A stretch of DNA of 64,000 bases from Dyella_A sp051962475 (GTDB taxonomy: Bacteria > Pseudomonadota > Gammaproteobacteria > Xanthomonadales > Rhodanobacteraceae): positions 124,001 through 188,000 of the forward strand of contig NZ_JBQCCF010000064.1 of the NCBI RefSeq assembly GCF_051962475.1, read 5' to 3'. A program made the translations under genes and the position numbers. How positions within the stretch are numbered: the stretch's first letter is position 1; each line of letters opens with the position of its first letter. The notes beneath the pieces were generated by a model. The model was not told the DNA's origin. It saw only the letters and a list, made by a program, of their open reading frames with translations, and did not search any database. Below are positions 34,927 to 41,660 of this stretch, piece after piece.

Positions 34927-35373
34927 TCAGAGCGTGAGACTGTATTCGCAGAACTGGCGGTCGCGCACCCAGCCCAGCGATTCGTAGAGCGCCTGGGCCG
35001 GTGCGTTGTCCAGCGCGGTGGACAGACTCAGGCCCACCGCGCCGAGCGCGCGCGAGCGCTCGGCCGCGGCGGTAAGCAGGGCGCGTGCCACACCGGCACG
35101 GCGAGCCGAGGCGGCAACGAAAAGATCGTTGAGCAGATACACCCGCGCCGTGCGCACCGAGGAAAACAGCGGGTAGAGCTGGGTGAACCCGGCCGGCACG
35201 CCGTCGCGCTCGGCCAGCAGGATCAGCGACTGATGATGACCGAAGCGCTCGGCCAGGAAGGCACGTGCACGCGGCAGGTCGGCGGCCTGCCCGTAGAACT
35301 GGCGATAGGCGTCGAACAACGGCGCGAGGGCATCGAGGTCGTGGATATCGGCGGTACGGACACTGAGGGCCAT
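34927..35373 (-). CDS. GNAT-family N-acetyltransferase
   Basis: A 148-residue acetyltransferase starting at the ATG at 35373 (MALSVRTADIHDLDAL). The acetyl-CoA-binding region LLNDLFVAASARRAGVARALL and the terminal ALYESLGWVRDRQF are typical GNAT motifs. Substrate unknown. It sits between maf and rlmH on their strand, 23 bp upstream of maf, so it was probably inserted into the ancestral rlmH-maf order. Confidence 0.9.
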   Translation of the reverse strand: MALSVRTADIHDLDALAPLFDAYRQFYGQAADLPRARAFLAERFGHHQSLILLAERDGVPAGFTQLYPLFSSVRTARVYLLNDLFVAASARRAGVARALLTAAAERSRALGAVGLSLSTALDNAPAQALYESLGWVRDRQFCEYSLTL

Positions 35374-35429
35374 GGGCAGCTCGTCGGAGGTGGGCGGCAC
35401 AGCATACCGTCGCTGCGCGGCGGGGCGCC

Positions 35430-35900
35430 TCAGGCGCGGTGGTACGGGTGCCCGGCGGCGATCGTGGTGGCGCGATACAGCTGCTCGGCCAGCACCAGAC
35501 GCACCAGCATGTGCGGCAGCGTCAACGGGCCCAGCGACCAGCGCTGCTCGGCGCGCGCCAGCACCTCCGGCGCGTGACCGTCAGGGCCGCCGATGAGGAA
35601 GGCCAGGTCGCGACCGGCCATGCGCCACTGGCCCAGCTGCGCGGCGAGCTCTTCGCTGGACCAGGTCTTGCCGCGACCGTCGAGGGCGATCACGTGAGTG
35701 TCGCGCGGAATAGCGGCAAGTATCGCAGCGCCTTCGTCGAGGATCGCGCGGGCGTCGTCACGCCCCTTGCCGCGAGCGCCGGGCTTGAGCTCGATCAACT
35801 CCAACGGCAGCTCGTGCGAGAGCCGTTTGCGGTATTCGGCAAAGCCCTCGGCGACCCAGCCGGGCATGCGCTCACCGACGGCGATCAGGCGTGCGCGCAT
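35430..35900 (-). CDS. rlmH: 23S rRNA pseudouridine-1915 N3-methyltransferase RlmH
   Basis: SPOUT methyltransferase modifying pseudouridine 1915 in helix 69 of 23S rRNA. The 156 residues show the trefoil-knot SAM site (LAFLIGGPDGHAPEVL), SLGPLTLPHMLVRLVLAEQLYRA, and the C-terminal HPYHR that contacts the ribosome. Length is exact for the family. It lies downstream of rsfS in the common rsfS-rlmH order. Confidence 0.97.
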   Translation of the reverse strand: MRARLIAVGERMPGWVAEGFAEYRKRLSHELPLELIELKPGARGKGRDDARAILDEGAAILAAIPRDTHVIALDGRGKTWSSEELAAQLGQWRMAGRDLAFLIGGPDGHAPEVLARAEQRWSLGPLTLPHMLVRLVLAEQLYRATTIAAGHPYHRA

Positions 35901-35984
35901 CGCCAGCCCAGATCAATCAAGACAGATGGCGCAGATCGCCACACGGACATCCGCTCTCCGACCGGCAGAGCGAGAAAAGCGTGG

Positions 35985-36374
35985 TCAGCCCGCGCTGGCG
36001 GCACTGGCGTCCGGCTCGCGATCGCCGACGGTCCACAGGCGCTCGAGGCCGTAGAACTCGCGGATGCGCGGCAGCATGACGTGGACGATCACGTCGCCCA
36101 GGTCCACCAGCACCCACTCCGCCTCCTGCTCGCCTTCCACGCCAAGCGGCATCACGCCCGCCTTCTTGGCGAACTTCACCACTTCGTCAGCGATGGATTT
36201 GACGTGCCGAGCAGAGGTGCCCGAGGCGATCACCAGCAGGTCGGCAATGGACGTGCGGCCGCGAACGTCGATCTCACGAACGTCCTTGGCCTTGAGTTCC
36301 TCCAGCGCGCTGATCACGTGCTGGCGCAGCTTGGAGGTGGTCACCGACTTGTCGGTGCGGGAAGAGTTAGCCAA
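35985..36374 (-). CDS. rsfS: Ribosomal silencing factor RsfS
   Basis: Binds L14 and blocks subunit joining under starvation. The 129-residue frame begins with TTG at 36374 (preceded by GAGG), with GTG at 36344 as an alternative closer to the usual N-terminus. Core motifs are DVRGRTSIADLLVIASGTS, EWVLVDLGDVIVHVM and REFYGLERLW. In most relatives nadD lies directly upstream; here the sigma-F/msrB module separates them by 3.1 kb. Confidence 0.95.
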   Translation of the reverse strand: MANSSRTDKSVTTSKLRQHVISALEELKAKDVREIDVRGRTSIADLLVIASGTSARHVKSIADEVVKFAKKAGVMPLGVEGEQEAEWVLVDLGDVIVHVMLPRIREFYGLERLWTVGDREPDASAASAG

Positions 36375-36535
36375 GAGGGGGAGCCTCGGTGCAAATCACA
36401 GCGCAGAATCGCGCCGGCGCAGTATACCGCCCCTCCCCGGCGCCCCGCCGCAGGACCGGCCGGAGAATCCTGAACGAGCGCGCTGCAGGCCCGGCCACAG
36501 GCGCCGGGCTCCGGCAAGCCGGAGCCCGAACGCAA

Positions 36536-36865
36536 TCACATGCCGCCGCTCTTCATGGCGTCGCCCTTCATCGAGTCGCCCTTCATGGCGTCATCCTTCT
36601 TCATGGAATCGCCCTTCATGGCGTCGTGCTTCATCGCATCGTGTTTCATCGAATCGTGCTTCATGGAGTCATGCTTCATGGAGTCGCCCTGCATGGCGTC
36701 GTGCTTCATCGAGTCATGCTTCATCGAATCGTGCTTCATGCCGTCACCCTGCATCGCCGCGCCGCTGTCGTGGGCCATGCTGTCCTGCGCGAGTGCGGTG
36801 GTGGCGAAGCTGCCGGCGAACACGGCGCAGGCCAGGCCGAGCGCGAGCTTGCTGAGATTTTTCAT
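36536..36865 (-). CDS. Exported Met/His-rich pentapeptide (MxKDx-type) repeat protein
   Basis: A 109-residue protein with a Sec signal peptide cleaved after TTALA (residue 26). The mature 83 residues consist almost wholly of five-residue units of the form MKHDS, MKHDA, MQGDS or MKGDS, with 16 Met and 8 His by my count. It fits the described pentapeptide MXKDX repeat family, of unknown function. A start with AGGAGA upstream and a GTAACC-N16-CGAA promoter (36915-36940) supports it as a real, regulated gene. The composition suggests binding of soft metals such as copper or a methionine sink for oxidants; this is inference. In DNA the units give an imperfect 15-bp period. Confidence 0.88.
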   Translation of the reverse strand: MKNLSKLALGLACAVFAGSFATTALAQDSMAHDSGAAMQGDGMKHDSMKHDSMKHDAMQGDSMKHDSMKHDSMKHDAMKHDAMKGDSMKKDDAMKGDSMKGDAMKSGGM

Positions 36866-36914
36866 GCGACGTTCTCCTGAAAGTGGGTGTGCAGCGGGCG
36901 CCGCACCTCCCTCT

Positions 36915-36940
36915 TTCGCCGCCGCGATGGCGCCGGTTAC
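36915..36940 (-). promoter_or_regulatory. Sigma-F-type promoter of the Met-rich repeat gene
   Basis: On the minus strand GTAACC (36940-36935) and CGAA (36918-36915) are separated by exactly 16 bp. The predicted transcript start is about 43 bases before the start codon of the repeat protein. The same -35, spacer and -10 recur at the sigma-factor and msrB promoters. Confidence 0.75.
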
Positions 36941-36978
36941 GCCGGGCGAATCATTCGCGCTGAATCATTCGCTTTGAA

Positions 36979-37632
36979 TCAGCCGCGCCGGATCAGCCGC
37001 CCACCGCACAGCGCATTGGCGCCGATCACCAGGCCCACCGCCAGCGCGTGCATGGCCAGGTCGGTGGCCGCCGCGTCGAACTCGTGGCAGATCTCGAGCA
37101 GGCTGGCCGATGCGGCGGCGCTGGCTAGGCCGATCATCACCGCGGTGAGCACCGGTCGCAGCGGGTAGGCGCGGCGCAGCAGCCACACCATCAACACTGA
37201 CAGCGGCAGCGAGAACGTCAGGATGAAACCGAAGCAGCCGTGGGTCTGCGCCAGGGTGGCCACTTCGGTGTCGGGCGCCACCCAGTCGCGCAGGCAGCCC
37301 ATGCCGCTGGCGCCGATCCACAGCAGCGCCGGCGGCAGCACCAGCCAGGCGCGGCGCACGGAACGCCCCGGTACACCCAGCGAAAAAGCTACCCAGCCGG
37401 CGACAATCGCCGTCAGCACGGCGCCCAGACCGGCCCAGGCCAGATCCGGCGCGCCGGCCCAGCGGGTGAGCATCGGCGTCAGCCCGTAGTGCCGGGCCAG
37501 CAACGTGGCCAGCAGCGCCAGCAGCACGGTCCAGCCGATCGCCCGCTGCAACGGTGAGCGCAGCCGACGCACGGGCGCCAGCTCGGCGCCCAGCGCGTGG
37601 ATCAGCGAATCGTGGGAAGGCGCGTCGGCCAC
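36979..37632 (-). CDS. nrsF: NrsF-type (DUF1109) membrane anti-sigma factor
   Basis: A 217-residue protein with six predicted membrane segments (starting about residues 33, 62, 95, 135, 160 and 192) and an N-terminal cytoplasmic part. It matches the DUF1109/NrsF family, negative regulators of sigma-F-type ECF factors in Caulobacter. Four Cys lie in or near the membrane: C113, C133, C182 and C209; two conserved cysteines are, as I recall, needed for stress sensing in the Caulobacter protein. The sigma gene's stop lies one base upstream, so the pair is translated together. Confidence 0.85.
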   Translation of the reverse strand: MADAPSHDSLIHALGAELAPVRRLRSPLQRAIGWTVLLALLATLLARHYGLTPMLTRWAGAPDLAWAGLGAVLTAIVAGWVAFSLGVPGRSVRRAWLVLPPALLWIGASGMGCLRDWVAPDTEVATLAQTHGCFGFILTFSLPLSVLMVWLLRRAYPLRPVLTAVMIGLASAAASASLLEICHEFDAAATDLAMHALAVGLVIGANALCGGRLIRRG

Positions 37633-37633
37633 G

Positions 37634-38293
37634 TCAGGAGTCTCCGTGCAGTCGCCCGCGCAGCGCCTTGAGGGCGCGATGCAGGTTCACTTTCAGGGCG
37701 CCGGTGGAGCGCCCGGTGAGTTCGGCGGTTTCGGCCAGCGAGCGCTCGCGCAGGCCCAGGTGCTCGACCGCTTCGCGCTGGCCCGGTGGCAGCGTGGCGA
37801 TCGCCTCGCGCAGGGCGGCGGCGCGCTGGTCGTGTTCGGTGGCGTCGCTGGCTTCGCCTTCTTCGGCGAAATTCTCGACCGCCAGCGGCTCGTGCAGCTC
37901 ACGGCGATCGCGACGACCGTGCTGGCGCAGCGCATCGATGCCGCGCCGGGCCGCGATGGCGGCCAGCCAGGCGTGGTAGGAGCGCGACGGGTCATAGGTA
38001 TGGCGCACGCGATGGATGGTGATCAGGGTTTCCTGCACCACGTCGTCGAGCAGGTCCACCGGCACGCCCTGCCGGCGCGCCACGCTGCGGATCACGCCGA
38101 CCGACTCGCCCAGCACACGCTCGTAGGCGGCACGGTCGCCCGCCTGCGCAGCCGCCATCCACGCGGCGCGGCGCAGGTCCGCCTGCTGGTTGTCGCTGAG
38201 CGATGAATCATCCACGCGCCGGACCGCGTCCCTGTGCCATACAAGGGCGTCATCTACGCCTATCGCGAGGGCGTTGGTCAAGACGGCGGACAT
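37634..38293 (-). CDS. ECF RNA polymerase sigma factor, SigF-like
   Basis: A 219-residue ECF factor. Region 2 includes LLDDVVQETLITIHRVRHTY and YHAWLAAIAARRGIDALR; region 4 contains TLPPGQREAVEHLGLRERSLAE and ALKVNLHRALKALRGRL. The ATG at 38293 fits the predicted promoter (38324-38349); the frame continues upstream to 38377, and a start near 38161 is also possible. Followed after one base by nrsF. The promoter motif ahead of it suggests autoregulation by this sigma factor. Confidence 0.88.
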   Translation of the reverse strand: MSAVLTNALAIGVDDALVWHRDAVRRVDDSSLSDNQQADLRRAAWMAAAQAGDRAAYERVLGESVGVIRSVARRQGVPVDLLDDVVQETLITIHRVRHTYDPSRSYHAWLAAIAARRGIDALRQHGRRDRRELHEPLAVENFAEEGEASDATEHDQRAAALREAIATLPPGQREAVEHLGLRERSLAETAELTGRSTGALKVNLHRALKALRGRLHGDS

Positions 38294-38323
38294 CGGGCGT
38301 TCCGGGCAAGGGCCTGTCTGTGA

Positions 38324-38349
38324 TTCGCTGCATCTTGCGGCCCGGTTAC
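38324..38349 (-). promoter_or_regulatory. Sigma-F-type promoter of the sigma/nrsF operon
   Basis: The minus strand carries GTAACC (38349-38344), a 16-bp spacer and CGAA (38327-38324), pointing to the sigma gene. It stands back to back with the msrB promoter, the two -35 boxes being 16 bp apart. Confidence 0.8.
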
Positions 38350-38365
38350 TGCGTAGATCCTGGAG

Positions 38366-38391
38366 GTAACTGCGCAAGCCCGGCCGGCGAA
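38366..38391 (+). promoter_or_regulatory. Sigma-F-type promoter of msrB
   Basis: The plus strand has GTAACT (38366-38371), a 16-bp spacer and CGAA (38388-38391). Predicted start of transcription is about 40 bases before the msrB ATG. One base in the -35 differs from the other two copies. Confidence 0.75.
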
Positions 38392-38437
38392 CAGAAACGG
38401 CCGAAGGGCTTCACCGAACGATCGTGAGGAAACACCC

Positions 38438-39043
38438 ATGTCCCGTACCCAGGAACTCGTGATGCTGGAGCGCCGCCGCCTGCTACGCGCCACGCTGGCC
38501 GGCGGCGCGCTGGCCGCACTCGGCGGGTTGACGTTCGTGCCCCGCCTGTTCGCCCGCGACCAGGGCGCCGCCAGGCCGGATGCAGCCGGCAGAGTCACGC
38601 TGCAGTGCTTCGCCGACGATGGCCGCGCGCTGGGGCCGTGCAAGGTGAAACGCCTGGTGCTCAGCGAGGCCGAGTGGCGCCGCCGCCTCTCCCCAGCGGC
38701 GTACTACGTAATGCGCCAGGATGGTACCGAGCGCGCCTTCAGCGGCGACCACGAAAAACCCGACCGGCCCGGCCTGTTTCGTTGCCCCGGTTGCGCCACG
38801 GCGCTGTTCGATGCCGCTACCGAGTTCGATTCCGGCACCGGCTGGCCGAGCTTCTGGCAACCAATCGCCGCGGCCAACGTGATCGAAAAACGCGACACCA
38901 CCTTCGGCATGGTGCGCACGGAAGTCCGCTGCGCCGGCTGCGACAGCCACCTGGGCCACGTGTTCGACGACGGCCCGCGCCCCACCGGCCTGCGCTACTG
39001 CATGAACTCGGTGGCGCTGCGCTTCGTGCCGCGCACGGCCTGA
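38438..39043 (+). CDS. msrB: Exported peptide-methionine (R)-S-oxide reductase MsrB
   Basis: Reduces methionine-R-sulfoxide in proteins. The 201-residue protein begins with a Tat-like signal (ERRRLLRATLAGGALAALGG), so it probably works in the periplasm. The MsrB domain has the zinc cysteines CPGC and CAGC, TGWPSFW, HLGHVFDDGP, and the catalytic Cys188 in GLRYCMNS. Divergent from the sigma/nrsF operon with a matching promoter. Fusion to MsrA is absent. The electron donor for an exported MsrB is not visible here. Confidence 0.93.
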   Translation: MSRTQELVMLERRRLLRATLAGGALAALGGLTFVPRLFARDQGAARPDAAGRVTLQCFADDGRALGPCKVKRLVLSEAEWRRRLSPAAYYVMRQDGTERAFSGDHEKPDRPGLFRCPGCATALFDAATEFDSGTGWPSFWQPIAAANVIEKRDTTFGMVRTEVRCAGCDSHLGHVFDDGPRPTGLRYCMNSVALRFVPRTA

Positions 39044-39100
39044 ACGCCACCGGCGGTACTGAGCGGGTTGACCGGCTAAAGGAGAGCGCGTGCGCGTCGT

Positions 39101-39358
39101 CTACCAGAGGTAGCCGTACGGCCGGACCCGGACGCCGCAATCGCGCAGAAAATCTTCGATCGCGCGGCCCACCGGACGCCCGCGCGGGTGGCACCACGCC
39201 AGGCCTGTCAGCAGCACCGGCAGCAGCACGCCGGTCAGCTGGAGCTCGAGCAGCAGCCACAGGCCATCGATGCCGAGCGCGACGACCAGCATAGCGACGG
39301 AAAACAGCTCCGGGCGCGCGCTCAGTGCCAGCAGCAGGACGACGCTGACTGCCACCAA
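39101..39358 (-). CDS. Possible small membrane protein
   Basis: An 85-codon frame starting with TTG at 39358, with two hydrophobic stretches (about residues 3-30 and 33-50) and a basic C-terminal part ending VRVRPYGYLW. No recognised family and no good ribosome binding site. It fills most of the 428-bp msrB-nadD gap (39044-39471), where I see nothing else. It could be a chance frame. Confidence 0.35.
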   Translation of the reverse strand: MVAVSVVLLLALSARPELFSVAMLVVALGIDGLWLLLELQLTGVLLPVLLTGLAWCHPRGRPVGRAIEDFLRDCGVRVRPYGYLW

Positions 39359-39471
39359 CGTGCGAGGCCGCTACATCCCTTGATCCTGCCGCCTCACCGG
39401 TCTTGTCGCTCGAAGTTTGTCCAGCGACACCGTAGAGGGCTGGCTGCCGTGCAGGCCGCGAGTAACAGGCG

Positions 39472-40113
39472 TCACTCCTGACCCGGCCGATAGGCATCGA
39501 GCAGACCGGGCATATCCACGACACGCTCGGGCAGCAGATAGCGCGGCGACCGCCCCTGCGCGAGCAGGCTGCGGATGCGGGTGGCAGAGACTTCCAGCGG
39601 CGTCACGTCCAGCAGCAGCACGCGGCCGGCCGGCTGCTGGCGCCAATCGTCCTGCGGCGTCGTCAGCCGGCCCTGCACCCAGGCATTCAATTCTGCCGGC
39701 CAGTCGGAGGGGTATCCCGGTCGCGCGAACACGCCCAGGTGCGCCAGCTCGAACAGGCGCTGCCAGCGATGCCAGGTCAACAGGCCGGCGAAGGCGTCGG
39801 CGCCCATCAGCAGCACCAGCGGACGATCGCCGTGCTCCATACGCAGCGCCTCCAGCGTGTCCACGCTGTAGGAAGGGCCTGTGCGCCCCAGCTCGCGCAG
39901 GTCCAGCCGCAGACGGTCCTGTCCGGCCAGCGCGGCGCGCAACATGGCCACGCGCTGCTCGGCCGAGGCGGTCGGCGGCGGGCGGTGCGGCGGCACGCTA
40001 GCGGGCAGCAGATGCACCTCGGCATCCAGCAGCTCGCCCGCCTCCCAGGCCACACAGAGGTGGCCGATGTGCACCGGATCGAAGGTGCCGCCGAGAATCG
40101 CCAGCGGCTTCAT
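39472..40113 (-). CDS. nadD: Nicotinate-mononucleotide adenylyltransferase
   Basis: Makes deamido-NAD from nicotinate mononucleotide and ATP. The 213 residues open with LAILGGTFDPVHIGH (the nucleotidyltransferase GxFxPxHxGH motif) and end with VSATRIRSLLAQG, the ISSTxxR-type motif. Its ATG overlaps the holA stop (ATGA). It is followed by the msrB/sigma module instead of the usual rsfS. Confidence 0.96.
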   Translation of the reverse strand: MKPLAILGGTFDPVHIGHLCVAWEAGELLDAEVHLLPASVPPHRPPPTASAEQRVAMLRAALAGQDRLRLDLRELGRTGPSYSVDTLEALRMEHGDRPLVLLMGADAFAGLLTWHRWQRLFELAHLGVFARPGYPSDWPAELNAWVQGRLTTPQDDWRQQPAGRVLLLDVTPLEVSATRIRSLLAQGRSPRYLLPERVVDMPGLLDAYRPGQE

Positions 40114-41123
40114 GTCAGCGCGGCGGCGGCTCGCGGTTCGGCCATGGCGGCGATCAGCCGCTCGGCCTCCAGCCAGGCGTCACCTAACTCGCGGCCCTTG
40201 GCGATGCGGTCGATGCGCGCCGCGCGGGCGAGGCATTTGAGCCAGTGTTCACGCGGTGCCCGACGCAGCGCCTGGCGGAACAGCTGCTCGCGCGATTGCC
40301 ACAGGCGCTCGGCCTTGGCCTGGGCGGCGAAATCGCGCGCATTGGCCAGGCGCAGCGCCAGCTGCAGCTGGTTGACCACCCAGCCCATCATCGGGATCAG
40401 ATCTTCGCCCTCGGCGCGCAGGCCGGCCAGCACGCGCAGGGCGCGACCGCCGTCGCCGGCGAACGCGGCATCGGTGAGCTTGAAAGCGTCGTAGCGCGCG
40501 CTGTCGGCAACCAGGCTCTCCATCTCGTCGGCGCCGATGCGGCCCTTGCCGTCGTGCAGCACGACCAGCTTGTCCACTTCCTGTGCAGCAGCGAGCAGGT
40601 TGCCTTCGACCCGCTGCGCCAGCAGTGCCGCGGCGTCAGGCGTGGCGCTTAGCCCGCGCGAAGCGAGCCGCGCGCCGATCCAGCTGGCCCACTCGTGCGG
40701 GCGCGGCGCGTTGAACACCACCATCGCGCCGGCGGCATCGAGCTTCTTGCTCCAGGCGCCGTCGTGCTTGGCGCTCCAGTCGGTGGCCGTGATCAGCAGC
40801 GTGACGTCGGGTGGCGGGTTCTCGCAGAACGCGGTGATCGCCTTGGCGCCCTCCACGCCCGGGCGACCGGTGGGCAGGCGCAGGTCGATCAGCCGGCGCG
40901 TGGCGAACAGCGACATGCCGGCAGCGGCGCGGGCGAGGTCATCCCAGTCGAAATGCTGGCCGGTCTCGAGCACGTCGCGCTCGGTGTAGCCGAGCCGGCG
41001 CGCCTGCGCACGCAGCGCGTCGGCTGCCTCCAGCACCAGCAGCTCCTCGCCGGCCAGCAGGTAGACGCTGTGCAGGCGATCGCCGGCCAGCATCTTCTGC
41101 CATTGCGCAGGCGCCAGCGGCAT
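40110..41123 (-). CDS. holA: DNA polymerase III delta subunit
   Basis: Clamp-loader subunit that opens the beta sliding clamp. The 337 residues include VYLLAGEELLVLEAADALR at the N-terminus, the AAA-like fold without Walker motifs, and the C-terminal collar domain (LFRQALRRAPREHWLKCLARAARIDRI). Position between lptE and nadD is the conserved leuS-lptE-holA-nadD order. It begins 3 bp after the lptE stop. Confidence 0.95.
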   Translation of the reverse strand: MPLAPAQWQKMLAGDRLHSVYLLAGEELLVLEAADALRAQARRLGYTERDVLETGQHFDWDDLARAAAGMSLFATRRLIDLRLPTGRPGVEGAKAITAFCENPPPDVTLLITATDWSAKHDGAWSKKLDAAGAMVVFNAPRPHEWASWIGARLASRGLSATPDAAALLAQRVEGNLLAAAQEVDKLVVLHDGKGRIGADEMESLVADSARYDAFKLTDAAFAGDGGRALRVLAGLRAEGEDLIPMMGWVVNQLQLALRLANARDFAAQAKAERLWQSREQLFRQALRRAPREHWLKCLARAARIDRIAKGRELGDAWLEAERLIAAMAEPRAAAALT

Positions 41124-41126
41124 GGC

Positions 41127-41660
41127 TTAAGGCGTGCCGGCCGCCGCGGCGTCGGCGCGCTTGGCGGCCGCCTGCAGACGGAACAGGATCGACTGCACCA
41201 TGTCGTCTACCAGGCTGCGCTGGATCTCCTGCACCTGAGCGTCATTGCCGATGGTGTTGGTGGCGTCGTAGCTGTATTCGCGCGACATCTGGATGTCCTG
41301 CAGCGGCAGCAGCACCCGGCCGGCGGAGTCGCTGACGCTGACCTTCACCTGGTAGTGCACCGAGTATTCGGTGACGCGCGCGCCGCCGCTGATGCTCAGC
41401 GAATCGGTGCTGAAGCTCGCCTGCGGCACGGCCAGTTCGGCCACGCCCGGTCCGCTGGCGTCCTCGACCGTGATGCCGGAGTTGCGCAGCGCACGGGCCA
41501 GGTTGCGTTGCAGATCACCGCCATTGTTCACGGTGAGATGGATGTGCTGCATCGACTCAGGCAGCGCCACGCTCTGGCGCAGATGGAAACCGCAGCCGGA
41601 CAGCAGCAGGGCCAAGACCAGCAGGGGCGACAGCTTCACGAGGCGGCTCATGGATTTCAT
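41127..41660 (-). CDS. lptE: LPS-assembly lipoprotein LptE
   Basis: Outer-membrane plug of the LptD translocon that inserts lipopolysaccharide. The 177 residues start with a lipoprotein signal (LVLALLLSGCGFHLR, Cys near residue 23), then the typical SMQHIHLTV-type region and a C-terminal helix. The ATG at 41660 overlaps the leuS stop (ATGA); the ATG at 41651 has better spacing to AGGA and cannot be excluded. Confidence 0.94.
   Translation of the reverse strand: MKSMSRLVKLSPLLVLALLLSGCGFHLRQSVALPESMQHIHLTVNNGGDLQRNLARALRNSGITVEDASGPGVAELAVPQASFSTDSLSISGGARVTEYSVHYQVKVSVSDSAGRVLLPLQDIQMSREYSYDATNTIGNDAQVQEIQRSLVDDMVQSILFRLQAAAKRADAAAAGTP

Noticed and set aside
36536..36840. 15-bp-period repeats as a CRISPR or DNA-level tandem array
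   Set aside because: The period equals five codons, the unit varies at synonymous and conservative positions, and the frame gives a signal peptide plus pentapeptides; there are no spacers or cas genes.
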